The notes under the pieces were generated by a model. That model saw only the letters and a program-made list of their open reading frames with translations. It searched no databases and was not told the origin of the DNA. From Pyrus communis (Eukaryota; Streptophyta; Magnoliopsida; Rosales; Rosaceae), in assembly GCF_963583255.1 (NCBI RefSeq), contig NC_084808.1, positions 7,339,501 to 7,403,500 on the forward strand: DNA of 64,000 nt, given 5' to 3'. The translations under genes and the position numbers were made by a program. Below, in pieces: positions 1 through 12,814 of the stretch. How positions within the stretch are numbered: position 1 is the first letter of the stretch; the number at the start of each line of letters is the position of its first letter.

Positions 1-264
1 TGGAATAGAACTTCTTCCACCAGATTTGTAGCCTTTCCTAGCTCTTCTAGTCTTCAATTTCGTCCATCCTCTTTGCTCCATGATTAAGCTATCCACTCCA
101 TGCCTAAAAATGCTCCAAATAGCCTCAAAATGCACTTTCTTTCTCCTTTTGCCATTAGGACCTAAAAACACACGAAAATACTTTAAAAGACTGAAATACA
201 TAGTAATTAACTCACTAAGTGTAAGGAAACAACACAACTAAGTAGCATAAATATGCTCCTATCA
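1..264 (-). repeat. Element A 3' LTR, partial
   Basis: Ends at CTCCTATCA on the plus strand (TGATAGGAG in element orientation), directly next to the polypurine tract. It is the partner of 7,850-9,991; only its first 264 bp (U3 start) is inside the window. Confidence 0.95.
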
Positions 265-2159
265 AATTCCCCCACACTTAGCTTTTGCTAGTCCTCGAGC
301 AAAACGAAATAAATCAAAAACAAAACAAAACACATTCTAAACCTTCCAACACGTATCTCAGGGATTTCCAACGAACATGACACATTAGAGAACATCATCC
401 CCACGGTTTTTAGCTTTCTTTACACTTCACAAACACTTAATCATAGTTACTACTTATTAGTTCACATACAATCAATTAAAACAATGTTTTGAATGTAGTA
501 ACATGCCTTAGAGAATTCCCTCAATTCCTCACTTAGAATGCACTCTATTTTCACACAGATTTTCTAACTTCACACCCTACACTAGGTATATGTGAGAAGA
601 TTGATGTAAATATGAAGACTAACACTCACATATGTTATATCAAAGAAAGCATTTTCTGGATTTACGACAATGACATGAATATGATCTCATGAATGGAATG
701 CTACTACTTAGAACGAGAACCAGTGATTCCATATGCTCATACCAAATTCAAACTCCACATATTGAACACATAACATCAAGATAGAAGTTGAGGGTTGTAA
801 CGGGGCTAAGGTATTGGCTAACAAAGAAGGGTAAGGATAAACAAACGTTCTTAAAGCAATAGTAAGCAAAGTAATGAATTTGACACGTAAACTCTCTTCA
901 AATGGCCGAAATCAATTTGTACACACAAGGGAAGATTCATGCAACATTTAGGGTCAATTTCACTCTTTTGGACCCTTCCTTCAACAACCAACACTTGTGA
1001 GTTCATTCTCACTTCTTTTTCAACTCTTTTTCTTTCTTTTTCTTTTTTTTTTTTTTTTCTTTTTCGTGCCCTATCATCTTCCCCCACACTCGTTTTCCGC
1101 CATATATTGACCAAAGGAGTTCACTCTAAGTCGTGCTTCACTATCCTTTAAGAACCAAGGTATGGAAAGTCATATTCTAGGCTAGGTGAGGATAATGTGG
1201 CTAACAACGAAAATAGGTTTTGAAAAGGCTCAAGAGGGTTAATCCTACAATACATATGAAAAGGGATAGGCTTTTTGGCTCTGGCTTCACTAACAACTTC
1301 ATCTTATTGTATGTTATGCAATCAATATCATGCTTTGAATGAAATGGGCATGAGTTCTAGTATTTGGAACTATAATGAAATGCATTCTAAATAGCAACCA
1401 AGCAAAGAATGATGAGATCATGCAACGACTTTAGAAAACAAGAAATCACAGATTATACTCTCCAAAGAACGTTTATAGGCTCAAGTCTCTCAAGGATGTA
1501 GCGTTAGTTTGAGTTTCTTCCTTCAAGCATGTTACAAAACTGATTTTATCTTTTGTAATTATATGTGAATTCATAAATTATAACCATAACCAAGCATAAA
1601 CCAAAGCATAAATCAACTTCCAGCCATGTTTACAACATTCTTTAATAGTCATGCAATTAAAAACCAAATCCTCATCATTGTGTTGGAAAGTGACCTAAGA
1701 CACAAACAAACACACAAAAACAACTTAAAAAACAACTCTTTTTGGGTTTTTCAAAACTATTTTGTAATTTTTTTGTAAATTTTCGGATTTTCTTATCAAA
1801 AGACATAAAAACACTTCAAAACACTCTAAAAACACTTAAAAACAGTGTGAAACAACTTTAGAAATGATGGGTGATAAAATCCCACGAATTTGCATGAAAA
1901 ACACTTTGTTTACCCCCCCACACTTAAATCAAACATTGTCCTCAATGTTTCACACAAAGACTCATATCCACACAAACAATATAAACAAATGAACATGACA
2001 AAATAAAAATAATAAAGAGATAGAGATTGAGGAACGCAAATCTGATTTTGTAGCTCGAATTGGTGAATTGCCCACATCCTCTCTCGTTGAATGCATGGGT
2101 TGCCTCCCAAGAAGCGCTTTCTTTAATGTCGTGCAGCCGGACGAGCCATCTTCATATTC
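265..2159 (-). other. Element A 3' noncoding region with polypurine tract
   Basis: No credible ORF and no env-like gene lies between the pol stop and the LTR. The true polypurine tract (AAGTGTGGGGGAATT read on the minus strand) abuts the LTR at 265-279. Two further GTGTGGGGG copies sit near 1,081-1,091 and 1,913-1,925, and an A/G-rich tract lies near 1,027-1,065. The segment next to the third copy, near 1,866-1,890, is also found at the matching place in elements C, D, E, G and M. Confidence 0.8.
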
Positions 2160-2830
2160 TCACTTGGAGCCCACGGCATGGAGTGTGATATCCTCCACAA
2201 CTTGCCCTTCAACATTTGCATAATAGGGCTTCAAACGATGCCCGTTCACCTTGAATTCTTGGCCATTCCTCAAGCTTTGGATTTGAACTGCGCCATGTGA
2301 AAAAACATTAGTAACAACAAAAGGTCCAATCCATTTAGAACGTAACTTACCAGGGAATAAACGAAGGCGGGAATTAAAAAGTAAAACTTTTTGCCCTATG
2401 GAGAATGTTTTGCTTCGGATCATCTTGTCATGAAAAGCTTTGGTCTTTTCCTTGTAAATGCACGCATTCTCATATGCTTCACGCCTAAGTTCCTCAAGTT
2501 CATTCAATTGCAACTTCCTATGCATTCCAGCCGCATCTATGTCCATATTGAATGTCTTGATCGCCCAATGAGCCTTGTGCTCCAATTCCACGGGGAGATG
2601 ACATGGCTTGCCATACACTAGCCGAAAAGGGGACATGCCTATTGGTGTCTTGTATGCCGTCCTATAGGCCCATAATGCATCCTCCAAACGCACACTCCAA
2701 TCTTTTCTTGTTGGTCCAACGGTCTTCTCCAAGATTTGCTTGATTTCTCTATTGGACACCTCGGCTTGGCCATTGGTTTGGGGATGGTAAGGTGTTGAAA
2801 CCTTATGTGTGACTTGATACTTTTGAGTAG
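2160..2830 (-). pseudogene. pol: Element A integrase C-terminal part (third reading frame)
   Basis: This frame carries the end of the integrase core (QAEVSNRE region with the catalytic Glu), the linker, and the C-terminal GPF module ([10 protein letters not shown]), ending at a stop after HAVGSK. It is out of frame with the preceding integrase segment. Comparison with the intact copy in element E (around 50,915-50,950) shows one base missing in A near 2,820. The ORF proper opens at a GTG at 2,759, but homology continues upstream in the same frame to the break. The product would be the DNA-binding end of integrase and could not work alone. Confidence 0.85.
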
Positions 2831-3904
2831 TGCTTCAATGGTACGATTACAAAAGTGAGAGCCTCCATCACTAATAAGCACTTGAGGCATCCCAAATCTA
2901 GCAAAAATGTTAGTCTTTATAAAATCTGCAACAACTCTAGAATCATTAGTACGGGTGGCTTTGGCTTCCACCCATTTTGAGACATAATCCACCGCAAGCA
3001 AAATATAAGTAAAACCAAACGAAGATGGGAAAGGACCCATGAAATCAATGCCCCAAACATCAAAAATTTCAACGTTAAAGATAGGTGTTTGCGGCATTTG
3101 GTCCCTTGCACCTATATTTCCCATTCGTTGGCAACGATCACAAGTTAAACAAAATGTTCTAGCATCTTTAAAGATTGTTGGCGAATAAAAACCACATTCT
3201 AACACTTTAAGGGCAGTGCGTTGTGTGCCAAAGTGTCCACCACAAGCATAAGTATGACAAAATGTTAGAATCGAATTAAACTCACAATCATGCACACAAC
3301 GACGCACAATCTGATCTGCACAAAACTTCCACAAATATGGGTCATCCCATACATAAAACCGTGCCTCTTTCTTTAACTTATCACGTTGGTGCCTTGCTAG
3401 GGTACTTGGAACACGTTTTGACACCAAAAAATTGACCAAATCGGCATACCAAGGTTCACATACCTTAATGGACAGCAATTGTTCATCGGGGAAAGTCTCT
3501 TGGATGGGTAAGGAGTCCTCATTGCACACCAAACGACTTAAATGGTCAGCAACTACGTTCTCACTCCCTTTCTTGTCTCGAATTTCAATATCAAACTCTT
3601 GGAGAAGAAGCATCCATCTAATGAGCCGTGGTTTGGCCTCCTTTTTAGTGAATAAGTACCTAAGAGCTGCATGGTCAGAAAATACAATCACTTTAGTGCC
3701 AAGTAAATATGAACGAAACTTATCTAAAGCAAATACAACGGCAAGAAGTTCTTTTTCAGTGGTAGAATAGTTTAATTGAGCATCGTTCAAGGTCCTAGAA
3801 GCATAGTAGATGGCGTGGGAATGCTTGTTCTTCCTTTGACCCAAAACAGCCCCTATTGCATAATCGGATGCATCACACATGAGCTCAAAAGGCAACGTCC
3901 AATC
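2830..3904 (-). pseudogene. pol: Element A RNase H and integrase segment (second reading frame)
   Basis: The open frame spans 2,639-4,120, but homology to the polyprotein starts only at [11 protein letters not shown] near 3,904. It holds RNase H ([40 protein letters not shown]), the integrase HHCC zinc region ([18 protein letters not shown]), and the first two catalytic Asp of integrase (WGIDFMGPF and ISDGGSHF). It is separated from the upstream gag-PR-RT frame by a 5-nt deletion near 3,905-3,925 relative to element E, and from the integrase end by a 1-nt deletion near 2,820. RNase H removes the RNA template and integrase inserts the cDNA; as drawn, neither could be made as part of one polyprotein. 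Confidence 0.9.
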
Positions 3905-6900
3905 AGGTGGAAGGAGGTGCCGTGGTAAGCTTGTCCTTGAGAAGCTTGAATGCCTTCTCACACTCTTCGTTGAATTCAAACGCCACTTCTTTTTGTAGGA
4001 GACGGCATAGGGGTTGTGCAATCTTGGAGAAATCCTTGATAAATCGCCTATAGAAACCTGCATGGCCAAGAAAAGAACGAACCTCTCTAACCGAAGTAGG
4101 AGAGGGTAAGTAGCGTACAAGATCTATTTTAGATTTATCAACTTCAATTCCTTTTTCAGAGATGATATGACCCAAAACTATGCCTTGTTTAACCATAAAA
4201 TGACATTTTTCCCAATTCAAAACAAGGTTAGTTTCCATGCATCTTTGCAAGATTAAAGTAAGATTATGCAAGCAATCATCAAATGAGTCCCCAAAGACAC
4301 TAAAATCGTCCATAAATACTTCAATTATCTTTTCAACATAATCGGAGAATATACTTACCATGCATCGTTGGAAAGTGGCGGGTGCATTGCATAAACCAAA
4401 TGGCATACGACGATATGCAAAAGTACCAAATGGACAAGTAAAGGTGGTTTTTTCTTGATCATCTGGTGCTATGACAATTTGATTATATCCCGAGTAACCA
4501 TCAAGAAAGCAATAAAAAGAATGACCAGCTAACCTTTCAAGCATTTGATCGATGAATGGTAAAGGGAAGTGATCTTTCCTTGTTGCGGCATTTAGCTTCC
4601 TATAGTCAATGCACACCCTCCAACCAGTTTGAATACGTGTAGGCACAAGTTCATCTTCTTCATTCTTCACCACCATGACTCCGGACTTCTTGGGAACCAC
4701 TTGGACCGGTGAAACCCAACAACTATCCGAGATGGGATAGATGACGCCACAATCAAGCAATTTGATGATTTCCTTCTTCACTACTTCCATCATTGGTGGG
4801 TTGAGTCGACGTTGGGCTTCTCTTGATGGTTTGGCGCCTTCTTCCATGAGAATTCGATGCATGCATGTGGTAGGACTAATACCCTTGATATCGGCCAAAG
4901 TCCACCCAATGGCCGTCTTGTGCTCTTTTAGAACCCTCACCAATTTCTCCTCCTCTTGTGCCATGAGTGATGAAGCTATAATGACAGGCAATGTGTCTTG
5001 CTCGCCCAAAAACACATACTTCAAGTGATTTGGCAATGGTTTGAGCTCAAGTGTAGGTGGTTGTTCTATAGAAGGAAACAACTTATTAGTCGAAATTGGA
5101 ATTGAAATTGGACTAGAGGACTTACCTTGGAGCCGTGGCAATGACTCTAGGGATGCCACGGTCTCAATTATATCTTCATCTAAGGCCACGGCATGGGTGT
5201 TCACTTGTGTGCCGTGGGTTGCTATGGTGGCAGCCATGTGATCCTTCAATTCTATGCCATTTGTAAGGACCGTTTCAAGTGCATCGCCATGCAATTGATC
5301 AAGGTGTGCCTGCGCCAAAGAATCAAGAATATCAATAGAGAAACATGAGTGATCATCATTAGGAAATCTCATAGTTTCAGAAATATTAAAATCAATCACT
5401 TCCCCATCGAATTCCATTGTTAAAGTGCCTTTAAACACGTCTATCTTAGTTCGTGCCGTTTTCATGAATGGCCTCCCAAGAAGAATCGGCAAGGATGGAG
5501 TATGGGTGGTTTCCTCCATTTCAAGGACATAGAAATCCGCCGGGAAGATCAAATTGTTTACCTGCACCAAAACATCTTCCAAAACTCCCTTTGGATAGGC
5601 ATTAGATCTATCGGCTAATTGAATAATCACACCATCATTTTTCAATTCACCAAGGTTCATTGAAGCATAAATAGAGTATGGCATGACATTAATTGAAGCT
5701 CCTAAGTCTAACATAGCATGTTCGAACTTAGTTTGACCAATAATACAAGGGATTGTAAAGCTACCTGGATCTTTGCACTTTGGTGGTAATTTTCTTTGTA
5801 AAACAGCGGAAACATTCTCACTTACCCTTACTACCTCTTTATGTGACGGCCTCTTCCTTGTAGTGCACAATTCCTTCAAGAACTTAGCGTATTTGGGCAC
5901 TTGCTTTATGGCATCTAGGAGTGGGATATTGACTTGAACTTTCCTAAATGTCTCAAGAATGTCCTTCTCATGCTCCTCCTTCTTTGTTTGCAAAAATCTG
6001 TGAGGAAAAGGAACATTGGGTGGAACGGGGTTAGAATTAATCAAATTTGAACCTAACTTACCTTTGGTGGCCGAATGGGATGTATTGGATGAAGTAGTGT
6101 CCTTAGATGCTTGCGGCAATGGATGTTGTGTCCTTGCCGTGGGCTTGTTTGTAGCCTCCTCTTCATGTTGCAACATCTCTTCTTCATTAGGACTTGTTTT
6201 GGGTGGTGTGGATGTAGTGCCAACTTCTTTTCCACTCCTCAAAGTAATTGCTTTGGCAGATTCGAACCCTCCCTTTGGATTGACAATGGTTGAACTTGGA
6301 AGCTTACTTTGGTCTCGGAATTGTCCCACAAACTCCGCAATCTGCCCTATTTGCTTTTCTAAATGGTCCACCCTTTTGTCTTGGTTTTGCATTGCCTTGT
6401 TTTGATTTTCTTGCCCCTGAGACAAACCAGTAAGTAACTTAAGAATTGTAGCATTATCTAAAGATGTACCTTGATGGTTTTGGGCGGATTGGGGTTGGTT
6501 TTGGTCTTGGCCGTGGGTTTTGGTGTAAAACCCCGGGGGTTGCTGCCTAAATCCTCCTTGTTGGTAAGGTTGTTGAGGCTCCCTCCACTTGAAATTTGGA
6601 TGGTCTCTCCAACCCGGATTGTATGTATTGGAATATGGATCATTCCTTGGCTGATTTTGGCTTAGAAAGCCAATGGCATTTGCACTCTCCCATCCTCCAT
6701 TCTCAATCAATTGAGGGCACTTGTCCGAAGGATGACCTTGAATAGAACATACGCCGCATACAATTGGACTTTGGATCTTCATTCCTTCGGCCATCTGAGA
6801 CACAAGAGAAGTAAGATTAGCTAATTGAGTTTGAATGTCGGATTGAGAACTTACCTCATTCACTTGTTGCCGTGGGGGGTCCCTTTGCCCAATTCCTTCG

Positions 6901-7721
6901 TATTGTTGTGCATTGAGAGCCCGGTTTGCAATAAGGTTCTTGGCTGCCATAGGGGTTTTATCCACCAACGCTCCTCCCGCCGAAGCATCAAGCATTTGCC
7001 TTTCAATGGGAAGAAGACCTTCATAGAAGTATTGAAGTAGAAGCTCCTCCTTCATTTGATGTTGAGGACATGATGCAACAAGGGTTTTAAAACGCTCGTA
7101 GTATGTTGGAAAAGACTCCCCTTGACTTTGTTGAATTCCGCTAATCTTCTTTCTCAAGAGAATGACTCTTGAAGTAGGAAAGAACTTTTCAAGAAACGCC
7201 CTTTTCATGCTCTCCCAAGAAGTGACCGTTCCGGGTGCTAACTCGTATAACCAATCTTTGGCCTTCTCCAATAGTGAGAACGAGAAAGCCTTCATCATCA
7301 AAATACTACCATCAACGTTAACTGGAGTCATGCTTGAACATACTACCTCGAACTCCTTCAAATGCTTGTTAGGATCCTCCATGGATAATCCATGGAATTT
7401 TGGAATGTGGTGCAACAAGCTTGACTTCAATTCAAATTCGTCGGTCTTGTCTTGAGCCGCCCTTGGGTATTGGATGCACAAGGGTGCGGCATTGACCATT
7501 CCCGAAGCGGAAAGCTCCTTGATCGTACGGTTGTCCACTGCCATGGTTTCTTCCTCTTGTGCCCTGGGTTCTTCTTCCTCCCTTGGCGTTGGCTCTTCCT
7601 CCTCCTCAAGGTTGGGAGACGTACTAGATTCTGGGTTCTTCTTCTTCTTCCTCAAAGTGCGCTCAAAATCGTCGTCGAAATCCAAGATGTTTGCACTAAT
7701 GGTTTGAGAACTACGAGTCAT
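3903..7721 (-). CDS. gag-pol: Element A Gag-protease-reverse transcriptase ORF (frameshifted before RNase H)
   Basis: This 1,272-residue frame starts with MTRSSQT, the start also used by element E. An acidic, low-complexity N-terminus (20-60) is followed by a retrotransposon Gag domain (about 95-265). A canonical zinc knuckle C-x2-C-x4-H-x4-C uses C322, C325, H330 and C335. The aspartic protease has DLGAS at about 672-676 and the ILLGRPF flap-side motif near 746-752. Reverse transcriptase runs from about 970 to the end, with FMDD at about 1136-1139. Gag and Pol are one continuous frame here, with no stop between them, unlike element E. The frame ends artificially at APPST because 5 nt are missing just before RNase H. 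The minus-strand ATG follows a pyrimidine-rich tract ending in AG|GTACTAG. Confidence 0.93.
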   Translation of the reverse strand: MTRSSQTISANILDFDDDFERTLRKKKKNPESSTSPNLEEEEEPTPREEEEPRAQEEETMAVDNRTIKELSASGMVNAAPLCIQYPRAAQDKTDEFELKSSLLHHIPKFHGLSMEDPNKHLKEFEVVCSSMTPVNVDGSILMMKAFSFSLLEKAKDWLYELAPGTVTSWESMKRAFLEKFFPTSRVILLRKKISGIQQSQGESFPTYYERFKTLVASCPQHQMKEELLLQYFYEGLLPIERQMLDASAGGALVDKTPMAAKNLIANRALNAQQYEGIGQRDPPRQQVNEVSSQSDIQTQLANLTSLVSQMAEGMKIQSPIVCGVCSIQGHPSDKCPQLIENGGWESANAIGFLSQNQPRNDPYSNTYNPGWRDHPNFKWREPQQPYQQGGFRQQPPGFYTKTHGQDQNQPQSAQNHQGTSLDNATILKLLTGLSQGQENQNKAMQNQDKRVDHLEKQIGQIAEFVGQFRDQSKLPSSTIVNPKGGFESAKAITLRSGKEVGTTSTPPKTSPNEEEMLQHEEEATNKPTARTQHPLPQASKDTTSSNTSHSATKGKLGSNLINSNPVPPNVPFPHRFLQTKKEEHEKDILETFRKVQVNIPLLDAIKQVPKYAKFLKELCTTRKRPSHKEVVRVSENVSAVLQRKLPPKCKDPGSFTIPCIIGQTKFEHAMLDLGASINVMPYSIYASMNLGELKNDGVIIQLADRSNAYPKGVLEDVLVQVNNLIFPADFYVLEMEETTHTPSLPILLGRPFMKTARTKIDVFKGTLTMEFDGEVIDFNISETMRFPNDDHSCFSIDILDSLAQAHLDQLHGDALETVLTNGIELKDHMAATIATHGTQVNTHAVALDEDIIETVASLESLPRLQGKSSSPISIPISTNKLFPSIEQPPTLELKPLPNHLKYVFLGEQDTLPVIIASSLMAQEEEKLVRVLKEHKTAIGWTLADIKGISPTTCMHRILMEEGAKPSREAQRRLNPPMMEVVKKEIIKLLDCGVIYPISDSCWVSPVQVVPKKSGVMVVKNEEDELVPTRIQTGWRVCIDYRKLNAATRKDHFPLPFIDQMLERLAGHSFYCFLDGYSGYNQIVIAPDDQEKTTFTCPFGTFAYRRMPFGLCNAPATFQRCMVSIFSDYVEKIIEVFMDDFSVFGDSFDDCLHNLTLILQRCMETNLVLNWEKCHFMVKQGIVLGHIISEKGIEVDKSKIDLVRYLPSPTSVREVRSFLGHAGFYRRFIKDFSKIAQPLCRLLQKEVAFEFNEECEKAFKLLKDKLTTAPPST

Positions 7722-7849
7722 AAACTAGTACCTATAAACAAGAAAAGAAATTAGGTCAGTAGCTAAAACAAAACGAAAATAAAAAGAAACAAAAAGAAAC
7801 AACGGGGGATTAGCAAAATTGCTAATCCCCGGCAACGGCGCCAAAAATT
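7722..7849 (-). other. Element A leader with tRNA-Asp primer-binding site
   Basis: The minus strand reads TGGCGCCGTTGCCGGGGA at 7,843-7,826, six bases inside the LTR end. This is complementary to the 3' end (with CCA) of plant tRNA-Asp, the primer typical of Athila-type elements. The short untranslated leader then runs to the gag ATG. Confidence 0.92.
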
Positions 7850-9991
7850 TGATGCGAATTATATAAGCACACAAATTAAACCCTCTTTTTGACAATTGTA
7901 GTATAGATATAAGTAGGGATCGTTCTAGGCCGGGGATTAGGAGGGATTGCTAACCTAATGAAAATTGACTCAAAGATGTAAAAATATGTTTTAAAACACA
8001 TTCAATAGACTCACAAGACTCTTACTAACTTGTATGACTCAAAACAAACTTTTAAAAGACTCAAAACAACTTAAAACAACCAAAAAGACTCAATTTAGAC
8101 TCTAGGACTTAATTTGGACGAAAATACACTTGGTTTTGACTCTAAAGACTCAAAAAGACTCTTTTGGACAGATTTGGAACAAATAAGAAAGGGGGTTTTG
8201 ATTTTGGACGAATTTAAAAGAAAACAAGTAACTTAAAACTTTAAAACAGATTTTGGACGAATTTGAGAAAAACTAATGGATGATGGGATAGCCAAGGGAT
8301 ACTTCTCCACACATGATACTTTCTAACATAAATTGATTTCCAGTTGCTTTTCCGATAAACCATGAACCTCAACACCCCAGATTAACCGTGACATCACTAA
8401 TTAACCCTCAGATTTCCCTTAAGTTAGTGGATTGGATGACATCATACGACAACCCAAAGCATTCTTCAAAACGTCCCCTACATGACATCATAATAGAGAT
8501 ACGGTCAAAGATCATTACGTTCAATGGAAATCATAAGTATTGACAAAGCACTTGTAACTATGACATCATGATACGCATGCTAGGAATTTACTTAACATGA
8601 TTGTGAAAACAACCTTAACTACTTGTGAATATAAGTTTGTAACGATTATGTGAAACACCCTTATATTCTAGCCCCAAATTCAAGCATGCAAATTAAGTAG
8701 GCCTCCCTAATAAACATACAAGAATAAGTTATCCATCAAACGGTTAAGTAAATTGCGTTCATAATTTATGAAATCACAACTGGACTTAATCAACTCATAT
8801 TATAAATGTAATCATGGTTTCAAAGCATCCCTAGGCTAAAACGAGTTTAGCCTCTCATGTTCATGACAAAACAAAGCAATATAGATTTAAACATTGAAAA
8901 TAAAAGATAGATTACACCTAGACACGTCCAACACTCCAACTTGAATGTACAAACGCCCAAGGCTTGGTCTTCCTTCTCCTCCTCCTTGCTAGATCACGAC
9001 ACAAGGGTCTATGGTGAGTTTGTGGATGATTTCCTGAGTTTTGGATGGGTTTAGGTATGTATGGTGGTGCGGCAAGGGGTTATGGTGGTGTATGGAGGTT
9101 GGGATGGATGTATGGAAGTAGGGGAATGATGGATGGTTGTATGCAAGGTCACGGCAAAGGGTGTTTTCTGAAGGAATGTATGAATGTTGTGTGAAGGGGT
9201 GGTGGTGATTAAATGGCACGGCAAGGCTGTTTATATAGGCTAGTTTGGCACACTTAGTGTAGGAAAAGGATTGCCTAATCCTATTGAAAAAGGGGTATCT
9301 TAAGGCAGAAACCAAAGGGAATTGGAAATAGGGAATTCGGCTAGGATTTAGGGATTCTAGAAGGTTTTTGGTGCGGCACATGCATAGGGCTGAGATAAGG
9401 TTTCTAGAAGGGAAGGTTTAGGGCAGATTCCTAAACCTAAAAGGCCAAGGATACATGATATTTGTGTAGGAAAAGGATTGCAATTCCTAAACCTACAAGG
9501 AATGGAGTTCTTGCGGCAATTTAGTGGATAAGGCTTCTAGAATTATGTGCTTAAATGTGTAATTGATTCTCCCTAAGTAGCTAGGTTTAGGTCCCAATCT
9601 GATTTGGATAGGATAGGATAGGATAATGTTAGAGATAGGATAGGATAAGGTTTCTAGGATAGGATAAAATAAGGTTTGGATAAGGTGGGATAAGGTTCCT
9701 TGTTTCTTGCTTCTTCCTTATCTTCATTGGAATAGAACTTCTTCCACCAGATTTGTAGCCTTTCCTAGCTCTTCTAGTCTTCAATTTCGTCCATCCTCTT
9801 TGCTCCATGATTAAGCTATCCACTCCATGCCTAAAAATGCTCCAAATAGCCTCAAAATGCACTTTCTTGCTCCTTTTGCCATTAGGACCTAAAAACACAC
9901 GAAAATACTTTAAAAGACTGAAATACATAGTAATTAACTCACTAAGTGTAAGGAAACAACACAACTAAGTAGCATAAATATGCTCCTATCA
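7850..9991 (-). repeat. Element A 5' LTR (2,142 bp)
   Basis: Bounded by TGATGCG at 7,850 and CCTATCA at 9,991 (plus-strand view), with the primer site just beyond 7,850. Its U3 end repeats the left partial LTR. A TATA-like box (TATATAAA on the minus strand) lies at 9,237-9,230, a plausible core promoter for the element transcript. It has fewer CACATGCA motifs than the LTRs of C, D and M. Confidence 0.95.
9230..9237 (-). promoter_or_regulatory. TATA-like box in element A 5' LTR
   Basis: TATATAAA on the minus strand, upstream of the presumed R region and in the expected direction for the A transcript. Assigned by position and sequence only. Confidence 0.5.
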
Positions 9992-10123
9992 CAGCCACAT
10001 GCACTCCCATTCTTTAATCCATTGCAGCCACATGCACTCCCATCCTTTAATCCATTGCAGCCACATGCACTCCCATTCTTTAATCCATTGCAGCCACATG
10101 CACTCCCACCCTTTAATCATTCA
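9992..10123 (+). repeat. Four-copy 33-bp tandem repeat in LTR B
   Basis: Units begin CAGCCACATGCACTCCCA at 9,992, 10,025, 10,058 and 10,091, a constant 33-bp period with one to three differences. Each unit contains one CACATGCA motif, so the expansion multiplies that motif in the LTR enhancer region. Confidence 0.92.
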
Positions 10124-11588
10124 CCCTAGCTGTCACTCCCATGCTCTCCCATTAATTAATTCAAGTCCATATCTGAGTACCCTAGGGTTTTAAGTGCCTA
10201 TATATACTCATATTAACCCCTAGATCAGATCACCATCTCTCATACACAACCATTCACGCCAGAAATTCATTCCCTCTCTCTAACACAGCCATACTTCACC
10301 ATTCTTCATATTTTCTGCCCAAAAATACTCCTTTCCGTCCCCTACATCCATCCCTACCCTAAACACATCATTCTACATCATCCATAACCCCCAAAACTCA
10401 CCAAAACCCCTTGTGCCGCAACAACAAAGAGGAGGAGAAGAGGCCTAAACGTTCATACAATTCAAGTTTGAGTTGTTGGAATTTTTAGGTGTACTTCCTT
10501 TCCTTGATTTCAATGTTTACTTTGTTATTACTCTCTAAGTTTGTTGTAATCATGAGTGGCTAAACCCCTAATTAGTTAGGAGAAAGTTTGAAGCCATGAA
10601 CATGTTTGAAATATGAATTGATTTCTTCCAATTGTGATTTGTTAAGTTGTGATTGCAATTCAATTATCATGTTTATTAAAAACTTGTTTTTGTATGTTGA
10701 TTAGGGATGCATACTTAGTCTTCATGCATAAACTCGATGCTAGTTTATAAACGAGTTTCACCTAATCGTCACAAGTTTATAAACATGAGTAGTGAAGGTT
10801 GCTAGTCACAACCGCGTTAATTGAATTCTTGGCAAGAGTATCATGCATTCATAGTTACAATTGCCTCGTCAACACTTATAATTTTCATAGAGCATAATGA
10901 TCTCTCATTGTATCTCTTCTATGCATTCATGTTGAGAACCATTGGAGAATGATTTGAATTGTCGCATGCATCATCCAATTCAATAACATAAGGAAAATTT
11001 GAGAGTTAATTAGTGCATCACGGTTAACTTGGGGTGTTGAGCATCATAGTTAATGAAAAGCAATTGGAGAATCGATTCATATATAAATGTGTCATGTGTG
11101 GAGAATGGACCTCTAACTAATCCATCCATTATCTTGTTTTCAAGGAATTCGTTTTACAATCTGCCTAGTTTATTAACTTGTTTTGTTATTTCAATTTTCG
11201 TCAAAACCTCAATCCCCCTTTACTTTAGTTTCCAATTTAGTTAGAAAGTGTCTTAGTTTGTGTTTATAAGTGTTTTGATTCAATTTGTTACACAAATTCA
11301 TCCAAATTCACCAAAGTGCTCAAAACTGCCCAGAAAGTGTTTTTAAGGTAGTTTTGAGTGTTTTGGGTGCTGTTTGAGTCTTTTGGTTTGTTTTAGTGTT
11401 TTAAGTGTTTAGTTTTGCATTCTTTGAGTCTAGTTTAGTGTTTTAAACTTTATTTTACGTTTTTGAGTCAGTTTCCAAGTGATTTTGCAATCCCTCCTAA
11501 TCCCCGGTTAAGAACGATCCCTACTTGCATACTTACTACAATTTGACAAAAAGAGGGTTTAATTTGTGTGCGTATAATTCTCGCATCA
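9992..11588 (+). repeat. LTR remnant B, plus strand, interrupted by element A
   Basis: This is the 3' two-thirds of an LTR related to those of C, D and M: CACATGCA motifs, TATATATA at 10,199-10,206, a TCCCCGGTTAAGAACG block, and the end TTCTCGCATCA at 11,588. Its 5' part must lie left of element A, outside the window. No primer site follows 11,588, so it is either a 3' LTR or a solo LTR. It encodes nothing I recognise. Confidence 0.8.
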
Positions 11589-11620
11589 ATTGCGTTGCGC
11601 TAACCCATCCAATTCATTAA
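11589..11620. repeat. 32-bp LTR shard between remnants B and H
   Basis: It is the reverse complement of about 55,908-55,940 in LTR H, in plus orientation. It is too short to assign to an element. It may be the last piece of the target LTR into which B inserted. Confidence 0.5.
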
Positions 11621-11689
11621 TTTATACGCGCACAAATTAAACCCTCTTTTTGTCAAATTGTAGTATATGTATGAGTAGGGATCGTTCTG
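11621..11689 (-). repeat. LTR H, first piece (minus strand)
   Basis: Reads as the terminal part of a minus-oriented LTR (ATACGCGCACAAATTAAACC onward), lacking about 10 bp of the expected TGATGCG end. It stops at ATCGTTCTG where element C enters, and the LTR resumes at 43,106 after the TTCTG duplication. Confidence 0.8.
11685..11689. other. Target-site duplication of element C, left copy (TTCTG)
   Basis: TTCTG directly precedes the LTR start TGATAGG at 11,690 and is repeated at 43,106-43,110, directly after the LTR end CGCATCA. Five bases is the expected length for a Ty3/gypsy insertion. Confidence 0.9.
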
Positions 11690-12814
11690 TGATAGGAGCA
11701 TATTCATGCGACTTAAATGGCTTGTTCTCGTGCATTTACGTTATGTTTCTTTAGTTATTTTAGTACTTTAAGCTATTTTCGTGTGTTTGTAGGTCCAAAG
11801 GGCTAAAGGAGCAAAAAGATGCATTTTGGAGACTTTTGGAGCACTTTTGGGCTAAGGATGGATAGCTTATGCTTGGAGCCAAAGTGTTGGACGAAATTGA
11901 AGACCAAAGTGTTGGAACCTTGTTCCCTTTAGTTCTAGGACATTTAAACCTTTCCTATATCCATTGCACATGCATTCCATTAATCCACATGCATCTCCAT
12001 AAATCATCCAACACACTTTCTCTCCCAAAAACCGTACACACCATTCACCCTAGATTCTAATCAGCCATTCACCAAAACCATTTCCCTTTGTGCCGTGCAC
12101 ATGCATACACACTTCATTTCAGCCACATGCAACCATTAAACATTCAATCATTTCACTCCACTTAATGCCGTGAGTTCCCATCAGATTTCCAACCTAATTC
12201 ACATGCATTCCATCCTTTAATTCACCCACATGCACTCATAATCATTCACACCTTGCATTCACATGCATTTCCAACCTAATCACTCACCCACACAATCTGC
12301 CATCATTCACACAAACACCATCATTGCCTTGCATCCCATTCCATCTCCCATTTCAGATTGCATTCCATTCATTCCAGCCAAGCCACATGCACTCCCTTTA
12401 AATAATTCATCCTAGCTGTCAAAGCACATGCACATTCACCCTAATCATTCACATAGCTTTAATTCACATGCAAACACATTGCATTACCATTCACCACCAG
12501 AAAATCACCATCATTGCCGTGAGTTTCATACACTTTCCAGCCATTCCACATGCCATTGTCATTCCACTTCATTTCACCTTGCATTTTCAGATTGTTCCTC
12601 CATCATTGCACCACAATGCAGCCACATGCACTTGTTCCTCCAACATTTCAGCCACATGCACTCCCATTCTCTCCCAAAACCGTGCACATGCATTCTTCTT
12701 GCATTTCCAGCCATTCCACATGCTATTTCAGCCACATGCACTCATAATCATTCAACCAACTTTGCACATGCATTCATCATCATAACCTAGCTGTCATGTT
12801 CCCCCCATTTCACC

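Larger units (their letters stand above)
1..9991 (-). mobile_element. Element A: autonomous Athila-type Ty3/gypsy LTR retrotransposon, 3' LTR cut by window edge
   Basis: Order on the minus strand: 5' LTR (7,850-9,991), tRNA-Asp primer site, gag-pol (7,721 down to 2,160), a 1.9-kb noncoding region, a polypurine tract, and the start of the 3' LTR (264 down to 1). The visible 264 bp of the left LTR matches 9,728-9,991 almost base for base, so the insertion looks recent. LTR ends are TGATAGGAG...CGCATCA in element orientation. It interrupts the plus-strand LTR remnant B. The outer target-site copy lies outside the window, so no TSD can be tested. Two frameshifts make it non-coding for a complete polyprotein. 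Confidence 0.93.

Noticed and set aside
851..1114. Lys-rich 87-codon minus-strand frame (KRKKKKKEKERKR)
   Set aside because: It is the translated A/G-rich tract of the 3' noncoding region, present in each element in varying frames with no conserved protein.
7801..7850. tRNA-Asp gene, from the CCCCGGCAACGGCGCCA match
   Set aside because: Only the 3' 18 nt of the tRNA is matched and it sits at the LTR edge in each element: it is the primer-binding site.
9999..10193. His-rich open frame (MHSHSLIHCSHMHSH...) as a metal-binding peptide gene
   Set aside because: It is the translation of the 33-bp LTR tandem repeat containing CACATGCA. The same kind of His-rich frame appears in several frames of every C/D/N-type LTR.
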